64,000 nucleotides of DNA. It comes from Solirubrobacterales bacterium (GTDB taxonomy: Bacteria > Actinomycetota > Thermoleophilia > Solirubrobacterales > Solirubrobacteraceae). This document shows positions 33,891-41,950 of this stretch, in pieces; the first letter of the stretch is position 1; each line of letters begins with the position of its first letter. Under the pieces are notes generated by a model that searched no databases, was not told the origin of the DNA, and saw only the letters and a program-made list of their open reading frames with translations. Location: NCBI GenBank assembly GCA_026392255.1, contig JAPLCJ010000049.1, forward strand, positions 70,921-134,920, in the 5' to 3' direction. A program made the position numbers and the translations under genes.

Positions 33891-35250
33891 CACAAACTCC
33901 AGCACTGGGTTCGATGCGAACCTGCTGGCCTTCACCCACCAGCTGAGGGGCGAAGGAGTGGCAGTCGGCACAGCCGAGCTGCTCGATGCGACTGCTGCCA
34001 TTGGGCACGTGGCCTGGGCCGATCGCGACGCTGTCCACGGGGCGCTCTCCGCAACTCTCGCGAAGTCCCCAGAGGACAGACGCATCTTCGACATCGTTTT
34101 CGACCGGTTCTTCTTCCGCGCGGCAGAGCAGGCTGCCCTAGACCTTGGGGAGCCAGTCGCCGGATCCCAGCCTGGCGACGAGGACGCCGCACGGATTGAC
34201 ATCGAGAAGCTCAAGCAGCAGATTGCTCAAGCTTTGCGTGACGGCTCCGATGGCAGCGTTCGAGATATGGCGCGGCTTGCAGTCGCTGCATTTGGCCAGA
34301 CGCAAGGCGGCAGTGGAGTAGTTGGGGTTGATGTCCAGCGAATTCGACGGGAGCTACCTGCCGAAGATGCTCGTGCGGCAGGTATCCCACGGGACAGACT
34401 TCGATTGTTTGAGAAGGAGGTCCGCCGGGAATTGGAGCGTCAGACCATCGAACGCACCCGGAGTCTTCCCCCTGCGCGACCGTTGGGCGACCTCGAGCGC
34501 GGCTTGCCCACCGGCCCAGCTCAAGACCTAGCTGAGATCCACAAGGTCATCGCTCAGCTGCGCCGCAAGATGGCAACGAACGGACAGCTGCTGCGCGGCC
34601 AGAAGCGAAGCAATGTGATTGACGTCCGTAAGACAGTCCGAGCCTCGCTCCAGACCGGTGGCGTACCTGTCGTACTCAAACAGCGGCCAAAGCGTCCAAA
34701 GCGCCCAGAGATCTTCGTGCTCTGCGACGTATCGACATCGGTGACGTCCTCGTCTGTCTTCTTCCTTTCGGTTCTTCACGCCCTGCATGACTCGTTTAGA
34801 AAGATGCGCTCCTTTGTCTTTATCGAGCGGATCAGCGAGGTCACCGAAGTATTCGAGAAGGAGCGCGACTTCAAGAAGATCTCGCGTGCCATCACAACCG
34901 ATGCGGGAGTGGCTGATGTCAGCGGCTACACCGACTACGGGCGAGTCTGGTCAGAGTTCCTCGCACAGATTGAATCCGAGCTCCACCCGCGGGCCACAGT
35001 CATCGTGCTCGGCGATGCGCGCACGAATGGCCGTCCTGCACGCGAGGACCTCTTTGCTCAGGTAGCTGCCCGGGCTGGCAGAACTTTCTGGCTCAACCCA
35101 GAGCCCAAGCTGTACTGGAACTACGGTGACTCAGTCATCAACGCCTACGCCGAGTACTGCATCGCTTACGAGTGCTGGACAGCGGCTCATCTGAGTGACT
35201 TTGTGGAGGCTCTCACGCGTCCAGGCACACCACGAGCCTCTCAGCGTTAG
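33871..35250 (+). CDS. VWA-domain protein, CoxE-like
   Basis: Partner of the upstream MoxR-type ATPase. In 459 residues, a helical N-terminal half with RDMARLAVAAFGQTQGG-like segments is followed by a VWA domain: MIDAS motif DVSTSVTSS after EIFVLC, TDYGRVWSEF, and VIVLGDARTN. The MIDAS Asp-x-Ser-x-Ser is only partly conserved as DVSTS, enough for metal binding. Such pairs remodel protein complexes, often inserting metals. Start ATG overlaps moxR. Stop lies just before the ABC ATPase. Confidence 0.88.
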   Translation: MPQPPADTNSSTGFDANLLAFTHQLRGEGVAVGTAELLDATAAIGHVAWADRDAVHGALSATLAKSPEDRRIFDIVFDRFFFRAAEQAALDLGEPVAGSQPGDEDAARIDIEKLKQQIAQALRDGSDGSVRDMARLAVAAFGQTQGGSGVVGVDVQRIRRELPAEDARAAGIPRDRLRLFEKEVRRELERQTIERTRSLPPARPLGDLERGLPTGPAQDLAEIHKVIAQLRRKMATNGQLLRGQKRSNVIDVRKTVRASLQTGGVPVVLKQRPKRPKRPEIFVLCDVSTSVTSSSVFFLSVLHALHDSFRKMRSFVFIERISEVTEVFEKERDFKKISRAITTDAGVADVSGYTDYGRVWSEFLAQIESELHPRATVIVLGDARTNGRPAREDLFAQVAARAGRTFWLNPEPKLYWNYGDSVINAYAEYCIAYECWTAAHLSDFVEALTRPGTPRASQR

Positions 35251-35251
35251 C

Positions 35252-35989
35252 TTGACTCCGGTGGCCTCCACCCTTCAGCTGACCGATGTCAGCTTCACTA
35301 GGCAGCGACGCAGCGCGCAGCCTCTAGCGGTGCTCGACCGGATCAGCCTGACACTCGAGCCGGGAGAGACGCTCGCTCTCGTAGGCCCAAACGGGTGTGG
35401 CAAGAGCACCCTGCTGGAGTTGGCGTGTGGACTCCTTTCCCCCACTTGGGGAACTGTGCAAGCGCCCCCAATTGCCCTCATGCCACAGCGCGGACTGCTG
35501 ATGCCCTGGGCAAATGCTGTCGACAATGCCGCCCTTGCGCTGCGCGCCGAGGGAGTCTCTAAACGGGCAGCTCGCGAGACGGCGAGAGATTGGCTAGTTC
35601 GCTTAGGGCTGTCTGAATTTGAGGATGCTCGGCCCCATGAGCTATCCGGTGGGATGCGGCAGCGGCTGGCCCTCGCGCGCACCCTTCTCGCTGGCCGCCC
35701 GATTGTGGCGCTTGACGAGCCCTTCGCTGCGCTTGACGCAATCAGCAGGATCGAGGCCGCACGCTGGCTGACCAGCGCCCTTGGCGAAAGCGACCGCGCC
35801 GTTCTGCTGGTCACACACGATGTTGAAGAGGCAGCTGTTCTGGCCGACCGCGTCGTTGTTCTCTCGCCTCGTCCCGCATCGGTTGTCACTCAGGTTCAGC
35901 TGACCGGCCCTGTCCCTCGCCTGAGGACCTCACCCGAGGTACTCGCAGCACGCGAAGCAATACTTTCAGCGCTAGGCGTAACAGGATGA
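35252..35989 (+). CDS. ABC transporter ATPase (SsuB/TauB-type)
   Basis: ATP-binding subunit of a type I importer, 245 residues from the TTG at 35252 (a GTG at 35261 is equally possible). Walker A GPNGCGKST, Q-loop MPQRGLLMPWANAVDN, signature LSGGMRQRLALARTLL, Walker B IVALDEPFAALDA and switch THDVEEA are all intact. The MPWANAVDN pattern after the Q-loop is typical of the nitrate/sulfonate/taurine/pyrimidine group. It overlaps the permease by four bases (ATGA). Confidence 0.9.
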   Translation: MTPVASTLQLTDVSFTRQRRSAQPLAVLDRISLTLEPGETLALVGPNGCGKSTLLELACGLLSPTWGTVQAPPIALMPQRGLLMPWANAVDNAALALRAEGVSKRAARETARDWLVRLGLSEFEDARPHELSGGMRQRLALARTLLAGRPIVALDEPFAALDAISRIEAARWLTSALGESDRAVLLVTHDVEEAAVLADRVVVLSPRPASVVTQVQLTGPVPRLRTSPEVLAAREAILSALGVTG

Positions 35990-36732
35990 TCCGCGGTCTC
36001 CTTGTGATCGCAGCACTCCTCGGCCTCTGGGAGCTGTACTGCGCGCTCTCCGGGGTAGATCAGCTTGTCCTTCCCTCTCCGGCCGACGTCGCGCAGGCGC
36101 TCTGGACCGACCGTGGGCTTCTCTGGTCCGCGCTCTTAGTAACTGCTGGGGAACTACTTCTAGGCCTCTCGGTTGCTCTGGTCGTCGCAATTGCAGCGGC
36201 TATTGGCATCCACCTCTCCCGCTCGCTCCGCAATTCCGTCTACCCCGTTCTAGTCGCTTCCCAGACAGTCCCGATCCCTGTGATCGCAAGCCTTCTCGTT
36301 GTGTGGCTGGGGTACGACACTGGTCCCAAGGTTGTGATCGTTGCGCTTGTGGCGTTCTTCCCGGTCGTGGTTGGGATTCTTGACGGCCTCGCCGGAATTG
36401 ATCCTGAGCTAGACCTCGTGGCGCGATCTTTTGGGGCCGGCCGGCTGCGGAGATTCCGACTTGTAGAGGCACCCGCAGCCCTACCAGGCGCCCTTACCGG
36501 CCTCAGGATTGCGGTTGTGATTAGCGTGATCGGAGCGGTCTTTGCGGAACAGGCTGGGGGTGACTCCGGCCTGGGCTTCGTCATCCAACAGGCACTCCCA
36601 CAGCTTCTTACCGCGCGGGCCTATGCCGCTGTGGTCGTCCTCTCAGCGCTCGCCCTAACAGCCTTCCTGCTACTCACGGCCGTCCAAACAAGGTTGCTGC
36701 CGTGGACCCGCCTGCGACAATCAGAGCAGTGA
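35986..36732 (+). CDS. ABC transporter permease (SsuC/ThiX-type)
   Basis: Membrane subunit of 248 residues with six segments. It contains the coupling-helix EAA-like motif (DPELDLVARSFGAGRLRRF and VEAPAALPGALTGLRIAV), which contacts the ATPase. The start, LPSPADVAQALW, matches the taurine/sulfonate/pyrimidine-type permeases. It is coupled to the ATPase (ATGA) and to the binding-protein gene (GTGA). The transported compound cannot be read from this sequence. Confidence 0.9.
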   Translation: MIRGLLVIAALLGLWELYCALSGVDQLVLPSPADVAQALWTDRGLLWSALLVTAGELLLGLSVALVVAIAAAIGIHLSRSLRNSVYPVLVASQTVPIPVIASLLVVWLGYDTGPKVVIVALVAFFPVVVGILDGLAGIDPELDLVARSFGAGRLRRFRLVEAPAALPGALTGLRIAVVISVIGAVFAEQAGGDSGLGFVIQQALPQLLTARAYAAVVVLSALALTAFLLLTAVQTRLLPWTRLRQSEQ

Positions 36733-37505
36733 CTCGGATCGCGCCCACAGGCCTAGCTCTACTTGGGATTGCCTTCACGGTTGGCTGCGGAACTAAGGCC
36801 GATGTCACAACTTCATCAACCCTCACCCCCGTGACGGTCTCGATGCCACCAATCCTTTCCCAGAAGACTCGGTGCCTAACCGACGCACAGACCACTGGTG
36901 CGTTCACAACTGCGGGTCTCTACGTGAACCTCACGGCTCAGCCCAACCAGGCAGCGCCAATAAAGATGCTCACCGCTGCTCGAGCTGACCTTGCGGTCAC
37001 AACTCCAGCTGAACTTGTCACGTTGCGCGATGCGGGATCTCCCCTGATCTCAGTGGCTCAGCTGACACGCGTTCCCCTTCAGCAAGGAACAGACAAGCCC
37101 AAGACGGCGCGGGCGGCCACAGCCCAGACAGTTGGGTCACCCACCATCCTTGTGGCAACACGCGACACCGTGACGGGTCGCGGGTCAATGCTGAGGCGCT
37201 TTCTCCAAGCGGTAGGTCGATCCTGCACCAACCTCCCGCCAAAGCAGCCGTCTGCCGCTCAGATGAAGAAGTTGAAGGCCAAGGCGGCCAAAGCAGCTAA
37301 GGCCCATAAGGGCAAGGTAGTCAATGCCGAACCGGCGATTTTCGTCTATGCCAACACCGCACGCGATGGACACCCGTGGGGTTGGCAATCCCCCGCCGAT
37401 TGGGACACCCTGGTGCGGAATCTGGCCAAGGCAGGAAAGCTGCGCGGTGCCGTTGCCCCCGACACCGTCTTCACCAACGAGTTCCTCGCGGGAGAGGGAA
37501 GCTGA
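36729..37505 (+). CDS. Short substrate-binding lipoprotein of the ABC importer
   Basis: From the GTG at 36729, which makes a GTGA overlap with the permease stop, 258 residues. Lipobox at TVGC (LALLGIAFTVGCGTK) anchors it outside. One SsuA/THI5-type lobe is visible (AGLYVNLTAQP; AARADLAVTTPAELVTLRDAG), then VGSPTILVATRDTVTGRGS and LRRFLQAVGRSC. About 60-70 residues that form most of the second lobe in relatives (normally around 310-330 residues) seem absent, and a Lys/Ala stretch (KKLKAKAAKAAKAHKGK) is inserted. It may be truncated or specialised. Substrate unknown. Confidence 0.65.
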   Translation: MTRIAPTGLALLGIAFTVGCGTKADVTTSSTLTPVTVSMPPILSQKTRCLTDAQTTGAFTTAGLYVNLTAQPNQAAPIKMLTAARADLAVTTPAELVTLRDAGSPLISVAQLTRVPLQQGTDKPKTARAATAQTVGSPTILVATRDTVTGRGSMLRRFLQAVGRSCTNLPPKQPSAAQMKKLKAKAAKAAKAHKGKVVNAEPAIFVYANTARDGHPWGWQSPADWDTLVRNLAKAGKLRGAVAPDTVFTNEFLAGEGS

Positions 37506-37532
37506 TCTGACGGCAGGGCGCCGCCGCGAGGC

Positions 37533-37826
37533 TCAGCGCTCAGCTAGCCGGTGGATGTCAATCAGGATGCTTGTGGTCGATTCGATCGCCGGCATCCTCT
37601 CGCCACGGCGCCGTGACGACAACTTGCGCTGTGGCTGCTGAGCAACCTTTGCGACAACAACCGCAGTGACAGCACCAGCAGCCGCGCCCACGGTCGCTAC
37701 CGCAGCAGCCTTTGCAACTGGGGCCAATGCCTGCGCCCTCTGGACAACGGCTGCTCTACGGGTGAGCGTGTCAACAACCAGCTCGCCCTCAAACAGTTCC
37801 TCGTCGCTGTTGTGAATCTCTGACAT
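37533..37826 (-). CDS. Small membrane protein, unknown
   Basis: 97 residues from the ATG at 37826. Acidic N-terminus (SEIHNSDEELFEGELVVDTL), an alanine-rich membrane segment (APVAKAAAVATVGAAAGAVT), and a basic C-terminal part. No family recognised. It sits between the convergent end of the ABC operon and the GNAT gene, which ends 38 bases beyond its start. Codon use is similar to neighbours. Confidence 0.5.
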   Translation of the reverse strand: MSEIHNSDEELFEGELVVDTLTRRAAVVQRAQALAPVAKAAAVATVGAAAGAVTAVVVAKVAQQPQRKLSSRRRGERMPAIESTTSILIDIHRLAER

Positions 37827-37864
37827 CAAGGGCGATAATGCCTGCCGCCGCGGTCGGAGCCGGG

Positions 37865-39028
37865 TCAGGCCCCGAAAGGCTGGGGGTCCTGTGGTTGGGC
37901 ATCAGACTCGAGAAGTTGCTCGTAGATCCGATACTTACGGATGATTTTTCCGCCCATTCCCTCCATCGCCCGATTCATCGGAATGTTTGTCTCCAAAATC
38001 CAACCGGTCTCACCCCAAGACTGAGGGGTTCGCTCAGCTGCGTCGTAGTGCAGCGCGTACATCTTGGCCGCTACGCCTGCGTGCTGGTATTCCTTCCGCA
38101 CGCCTAGCGCAAACACCCGTACTCGGTCGATCTTGCGCTGGTACCAGAGAGCTTTGAGCCAGCCGAAGGGAAGCAGCCGACCGTTGAGGTGGGCGAGTAC
38201 TTGGTTGAAGTCCGGGAGGGTAAGCGAGGCCCCAACAACCTCCCCATCCTTCTCGGCGATGTAAGCCCAGTTCTTGTCCATGATTGGCTTGAGGTTCTTG
38301 GCGTAGTGGACTGCTTCCTCGCGCTCCACAGGAACGAAAGCCCAGTTACGAGCCCAAGCTTCGTTGTAGACCTCGATGAACTTGGGGATCTCTTCCTTGA
38401 GCTTCCGTTTGTTCATTGGACGGACATCGATTCCGTGCTTGGTCTTGACTTCCTCAGCCATCTGGAAGATCGCCGGATGAACACTCTCGCGATCGTCTAC
38501 GTAGAGACTCCACATGTGGGTGTCCATCACCTTGTTGAGGCCAGTTCCCTCAAGGAGGGCTGGGTAATAAGGCATCGTCCAGTCCGTGAGGATGGATGGC
38601 GGGAGGTCGAATCCGTCGATCAAGATTCCACACTCGTCGTTGGTCGTAAAGCTCATTGGGCCCACCACGCGGTCACGGCCTCGCTCACGCAGCCAGTCAG
38701 ACGCTGCGGTGAGCAGTCCTGTGGCGGCCTCTTGATCGTCCTCACACTCGAAGAATCCGAACAGTCCCCAGCGGTTGCCCTGGAACTCATTCAGGTTGCG
38801 ATCAATGTGTGCGCTCAGTCGCCCGACCACCTTGCCATCCCTGCGGGCAAGGAAGTACTCGGCCTCAGCGTGATGAAAGAACGGGTTCTTCTTTCTGTTG
38901 AGAACCTGCTTGCGCTCAAATCTGAGCGGAGGCACCCACATCGGCTCGTTACGATAGAGCCGATAAGGAAACTCCACGAACGCCCTCATGTCCCTACGGG
39001 ACGCTGTTGGGGTTATCTCGACCGACAC
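37865..39028 (-). CDS. GNAT-fold acyltransferase (candidate ceramide-synthase-like)
   Basis: 387 residues from the GTG at 39028 (preceded by an AGGG element; the frame opens at 39064). It has EFPYRLYRNEPMWVPPL near the start, NPFFHHAEAEYFLARRDGK, and a second GNAT-like half (FALGVRKEYQHAGVAAKMYA, the acyl-CoA pyrophosphate loop). This large, double GNAT-like family is often labelled N-acetyltransferase or YghO-like, and I recall that the bacterial ceramide synthase of Caulobacter is an acyltransferase of this fold. It is divergent by 23 bases from an alpha-oxoamine synthase that could be serine palmitoyltransferase. The lipid function is inference; the fold is fairly clear. Confidence 0.7.
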   Translation of the reverse strand: MSVEITPTASRRDMRAFVEFPYRLYRNEPMWVPPLRFERKQVLNRKKNPFFHHAEAEYFLARRDGKVVGRLSAHIDRNLNEFQGNRWGLFGFFECEDDQEAATGLLTAASDWLRERGRDRVVGPMSFTTNDECGILIDGFDLPPSILTDWTMPYYPALLEGTGLNKVMDTHMWSLYVDDRESVHPAIFQMAEEVKTKHGIDVRPMNKRKLKEEIPKFIEVYNEAWARNWAFVPVEREEAVHYAKNLKPIMDKNWAYIAEKDGEVVGASLTLPDFNQVLAHLNGRLLPFGWLKALWYQRKIDRVRVFALGVRKEYQHAGVAAKMYALHYDAAERTPQSWGETGWILETNIPMNRAMEGMGGKIIRKYRIYEQLLESDAQPQDPQPFGA

Positions 39029-39051
39029 AAAAGGCACCCTACATTCCGACG

Positions 39052-40296
39052 ATGCCGACTCCACCTGATGTCTTCTCCAAAGTCCGAGGCCACGAGCGCG
39101 AAGAGCAGCTCAAGGCTGCCCGCGACGCGGACCTCCTTCCCTACTTCCGGCTGGTGGAATCGCCGGCTGCTCCGATCGTTGAAATGGAGGGTGCCGAGCG
39201 AGTCATGCTCGGTTCAAATAACTACCTCGGACTGACAGGCGACCCGCGGGTCATCGAAGGTGCACAGGCTGCCCTTGACAAGTACGGGACGGGATTGACT
39301 GGGTCACGTCTCCTGAACGGCACGACCCCACTCCACGTGGAGCTTGAAGAGCACCTAGCCCGCTGGATGGGGACGGAGGACGTAATTGTCTTCACCACTG
39401 GGCACCAAGCCAACATGGGAGCGCTTGGGACTCTGCTCGGCGTTGGCGACACTGTCGTTGTGGACTCGGCCGCGCACGCGTCGATCCTCGACGGAATCAT
39501 GCTCTCTAAGGCCAAACTTCGGCCGTTTAGGCACAACCGGCTGGACAAGCTCGAACGACAGCTGCAGCGTGCCGCTGAGGATGGCGGCGGGGTGCTTGTT
39601 GTGGCTGAGGGCCTGTACTCAATGGAGGGCGACATTGGGCCACTGCCCGAGATTGCCGATCTCGCCAAGCAGTACGGCGCGAGGTTCATGGTCGACGAGG
39701 CCCACTCGGTTGGAGTTCTAGGCGCGACAGGGACCGGGGCCAGTGAGATGTTCGGCATCACGGACAAGGTTGACCTTCGAATGGGCACGTTCTCTAAGTC
39801 GTTTGCTTCCTGCGGGGGATTCATCGCCGGCGATGCAGATGTCGTTGACTACCTGCGCGTATCGAGCCGCTCGTACATCTTCACCGCGTCAGGGGTACCC
39901 GCAGCTCTTGGAGCCACCAATGCTGCGCTGAAGATCATCGACTCAGACGAGGGGAAAGAACTTTTTGCCCGCCTGCTTCAGAACGCGCGCAGGCTCGCAG
40001 ATGGGCTCGAGGCGATTGGCTTCCGGGTGATTCGAAGCGAGGGCGACCTAGTAACACCAGTCGTTCCGGTCTTGGTAGAGGATGACTGGAAGGCAATCCT
40101 CCTCTGGAAGGCGCTCTACGACGCGGGCGTCTTTGTCAATGTCGCCATCCACCCCGCTGTTCCACCTGGTGGAGCCCTTTTGCGTACGAGCGTCATGGCA
40201 ACTCACGACGACGCGGTGATTGATCGCGCACTTGGCGTGTTCGCGGCCGTCAAAAAGACATTTGAAGCCGAACACGGGCCACTTCCGTCTGATTGA
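39052..40296 (+). CDS. Alpha-oxoamine synthase (serine palmitoyltransferase / KBL / BioF family)
   Basis: PLP enzyme that condenses an amino acid with an acyl-CoA. It has 414 residues from the ATG at 39052; the frame opens at 39007 without family-like residues. PLP lysine is Lys249 in GTFSKSFASCGGF, with Asp215 and His218 in MVDEAHSVGVLG, His142 in DSAAHASILDG stacking the cofactor, and GSNNYLGL near the N-terminus. KBL, BioF and SPT share these residues. The GNAT neighbour favours SPT; no biotin or threonine-degradation gene is adjacent. Confidence 0.85.
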   Translation: MPTPPDVFSKVRGHEREEQLKAARDADLLPYFRLVESPAAPIVEMEGAERVMLGSNNYLGLTGDPRVIEGAQAALDKYGTGLTGSRLLNGTTPLHVELEEHLARWMGTEDVIVFTTGHQANMGALGTLLGVGDTVVVDSAAHASILDGIMLSKAKLRPFRHNRLDKLERQLQRAAEDGGGVLVVAEGLYSMEGDIGPLPEIADLAKQYGARFMVDEAHSVGVLGATGTGASEMFGITDKVDLRMGTFSKSFASCGGFIAGDADVVDYLRVSSRSYIFTASGVPAALGATNAALKIIDSDEGKELFARLLQNARRLADGLEAIGFRVIRSEGDLVTPVVPVLVEDDWKAILLWKALYDAGVFVNVAIHPAVPPGGALLRTSVMATHDDAVIDRALGVFAAVKKTFEAEHGPLPSD

Positions 40297-40557
40297 CACC
40301 CAGTCAGAACGCGAGATCCGTTCCAGCCGGCTGAAATCTCGCACGTAATACCAGCAAAGAGCGAATGTTCTGAAGCTCGGGGCCTTGCTCATTTGAGCCT
40401 TTCCTATAAGTTCCCATCTGTCTCCGGTTGCCGTTGGAGGACGCCAACCGAAGAGGTCTTTTTAGATGAAAACGCAGGGCGGCCCCCGCTGCCCCGGGCG
40501 TAGCCTTCCCTACCGGGAATGTGTGCTGACGCCCTACAACATGGGAGGAATTTCAAT
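40297..40557 (+). promoter_or_regulatory. Leader region of the IHF-like gene with possible 31-codon ORF
   Basis: 261 bases without a gene in the usual sense. At 40466-40561 a 31-codon frame starts with ATG nine bases after AGAGG (40452-40456) and ends in a TGA that overlaps the IHF ATG as ATGA. It could be a leader peptide that couples translation to the IHF gene. GC-rich stretches (for example GGCGGCCCCCGCTGCCCC) could form hairpins. No clear promoter was recognised by eye. Confidence 0.35.
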
Positions 40558-40905
40558 ATGAGCGTCAAGTCACAGTCCGCAGCAAAAGCAGAACCACAGC
40601 ACCTGGTCGCCCTTGCCAGAGCCAACCGGGTTCGTCTTGCCAGAGCAGCGCTCAAACGAAACATTGCATCCGGGGAAACCGAGCTCGCGGGCGTCCTGCT
40701 GAGCAACCCTTGGGAAGTCGAAAGCATGACCGTCGCCGACCTTCTGTCATGCCAGCGCCGCTGGGGAGTCACCCGCTGCCGCCGATTCCTTGCCAAGTCC
40801 AGAATTTCCGAAACTCGCACTGTTGGCACGCTCACCCAACGCCAACGCATCGAACTTGCCGACCGCCTTCAGACAGAACCCAACCTGAAGTCCGTTAGCT
40901 CCTAG
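40558..40905 (+). CDS. Actinobacterial-type integration host factor (mIHF-like)
   Basis: A 115-residue basic DNA-binding protein. The ATG at 40558 follows GGGAGGA by eight bases, so it is preferred to 40519. It matches mIHF layout: long basic helix (ALARANRVRLARAALKRNIASGETELAGVLL), then MTVADLLSCQRRWG and VTRCRRFLAKSRI, and TVGTLTQRQRIELADRL. The canonical helix-hairpin-helix PGVGKVRA is replaced by RWGVTRCRR. Known mIHF lies beside gmk; this gene does not, so it may be a second copy. It overlaps the convergent membrane gene by four bases. Confidence 0.75.
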   Translation: MSVKSQSAAKAEPQHLVALARANRVRLARAALKRNIASGETELAGVLLSNPWEVESMTVADLLSCQRRWGVTRCRRFLAKSRISETRTVGTLTQRQRIELADRLQTEPNLKSVSS

Positions 40906-41384
40906 AGGTCTCTGTCAGCCTGCCTGCGGCTGAAGTCAGACCGCAGGGGTAGGTAGCAGGCGATCAACACGCCCACTGCAGCAGGCGGGATCACCACTCC
41001 CGGGGCGCCTAGGAGTGCCAGAACTCCGACTAGCACCGAGGCCGGTATGCCAGCAAGGACAGCGGCATGTGAACGGAAGCCAACGCGGTGCTCGCGCAGC
41101 GACTGCTCGAAGCCAGCAACCGAACCGAGCAGAAGGCCCACGATCAGGATGCCAGTCCCTGTTCGCCCCCCAGTGACGAAGCCTCCGACCGCCATTACGA
41201 GGCCCACTCCTACGGCGATCTCAGTCAGCGGAAGTGGCGCCCATGGCGGTGGGGGCGGCCCGTCTTGGGTCGATACTCCCGAACGACCATGCTCAGCTGC
41301 CTCAGAGTGGGCAGACTTGGGATCCAATCCGACATGGGGCGCCGCAGTGGGAGCGCCCGCGCGGCGCCGTGAGCGCTTACCCAT
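40902..41384 (-). CDS. Membrane protein, unknown
   Basis: 160 residues. A disordered basic and Pro-rich N-terminus (about 55 residues) precedes three or four hydrophobic stretches (EIAVGVGLVMAVGGFVTGG, GILIVGLLLGSVAG, AVLAGIPASVLVGVLALLG, PPAAVGVLIACYLPL). It begins 11 bases after the next upstream gene on the same strand and converges on the IHF gene. No recognised family. Confidence 0.6.
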   Translation of the reverse strand: MGKRSRRRAGAPTAAPHVGLDPKSAHSEAAEHGRSGVSTQDGPPPPPWAPLPLTEIAVGVGLVMAVGGFVTGGRTGTGILIVGLLLGSVAGFEQSLREHRVGFRSHAAVLAGIPASVLVGVLALLGAPGVVIPPAAVGVLIACYLPLRSDFSRRQADRDL

Positions 41385-41395
41385 CTAGTGGGCCC

Positions 41396-41902
41396 TCACT
41401 GTGTGGCGAGAGTGCGGCGCTTGCCGCTGTCGCCAGGTAAGGGACAACCGGATGAGATCTTGACGTGCCACCACCCGGCGAGCATGCCGATCAGTCCAAG
41501 CCGTGGGCGGACATGCCAGTGACCGCATCCAACTAGCCCGGCATCCTGGCGGGAAACGCGAAGCCACCGATACGCCTTGGGATCAGCCAGCATCAACTCC
41601 ACCTGACCCCTGGCCTCCTCCTCCCGCTGCCGCACCTGCGTCAGCGTTCGGCGAGCATCCTCAAGTCGGTTTGCCATCAGGTCCCTGCGGGCCTCAAGTA
41701 CTGCGAGCGACTGAAGCCTTGGAACCCCGCCAGGCAATGCTGGAAGGTCAAGAGCAACAGGATGAGCTTGAGCAACAAGCAGTGCGGTTTGAGCCTCAAG
41801 CTTGCCAATTTGGGCGCGGAGTGCCCTTCGCGCGATGCGCTCAGCCTCGAGGGTCGAGACGACCCCTGAGACAAGCTCGGGTGCTGGTGCAGTGACGCTC
41901 AC
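41396..41902 (-). CDS. Coiled-coil protein with C-x-H-x-H motif, unknown
   Basis: 168 residues. The first 110 are helical and Ala/Leu-rich, with heptad-like EARRDLMANRLEDARRTLTQ. The C-terminal domain carries Cys-Gly-His-Trp-His at residues 125-129 and, after a hydrophobic stretch (LGLIGMLAGWW), His146 and Cys152. These four or five Cys/His could bind a metal. I know no named domain with this pattern, and the function is unknown. It is on the same strand as the flanking genes, 48 bases after the B3/B4 gene. Confidence 0.5.
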   Translation of the reverse strand: MSVTAPAPELVSGVVSTLEAERIARRALRAQIGKLEAQTALLVAQAHPVALDLPALPGGVPRLQSLAVLEARRDLMANRLEDARRTLTQVRQREEEARGQVELMLADPKAYRWLRVSRQDAGLVGCGHWHVRPRLGLIGMLAGWWHVKISSGCPLPGDSGKRRTLATQ

Positions 41903-41950
41903 AACACCTTGAGGGTACCAGCGGTAACCACGGACAGCGCCACCTCTTTT

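Noticed and set aside
35275-35889. Minus-strand open frame of about 204 codons
   Set aside because: Antisense to the ABC ATPase with all motifs in place; no ribosome-binding site or family features.
38189-39235. Open frame of about 348 codons on the plus strand
   Set aside because: Antisense to the GNAT gene and running into the alpha-oxoamine synthase in another frame; a shadow of the real genes.
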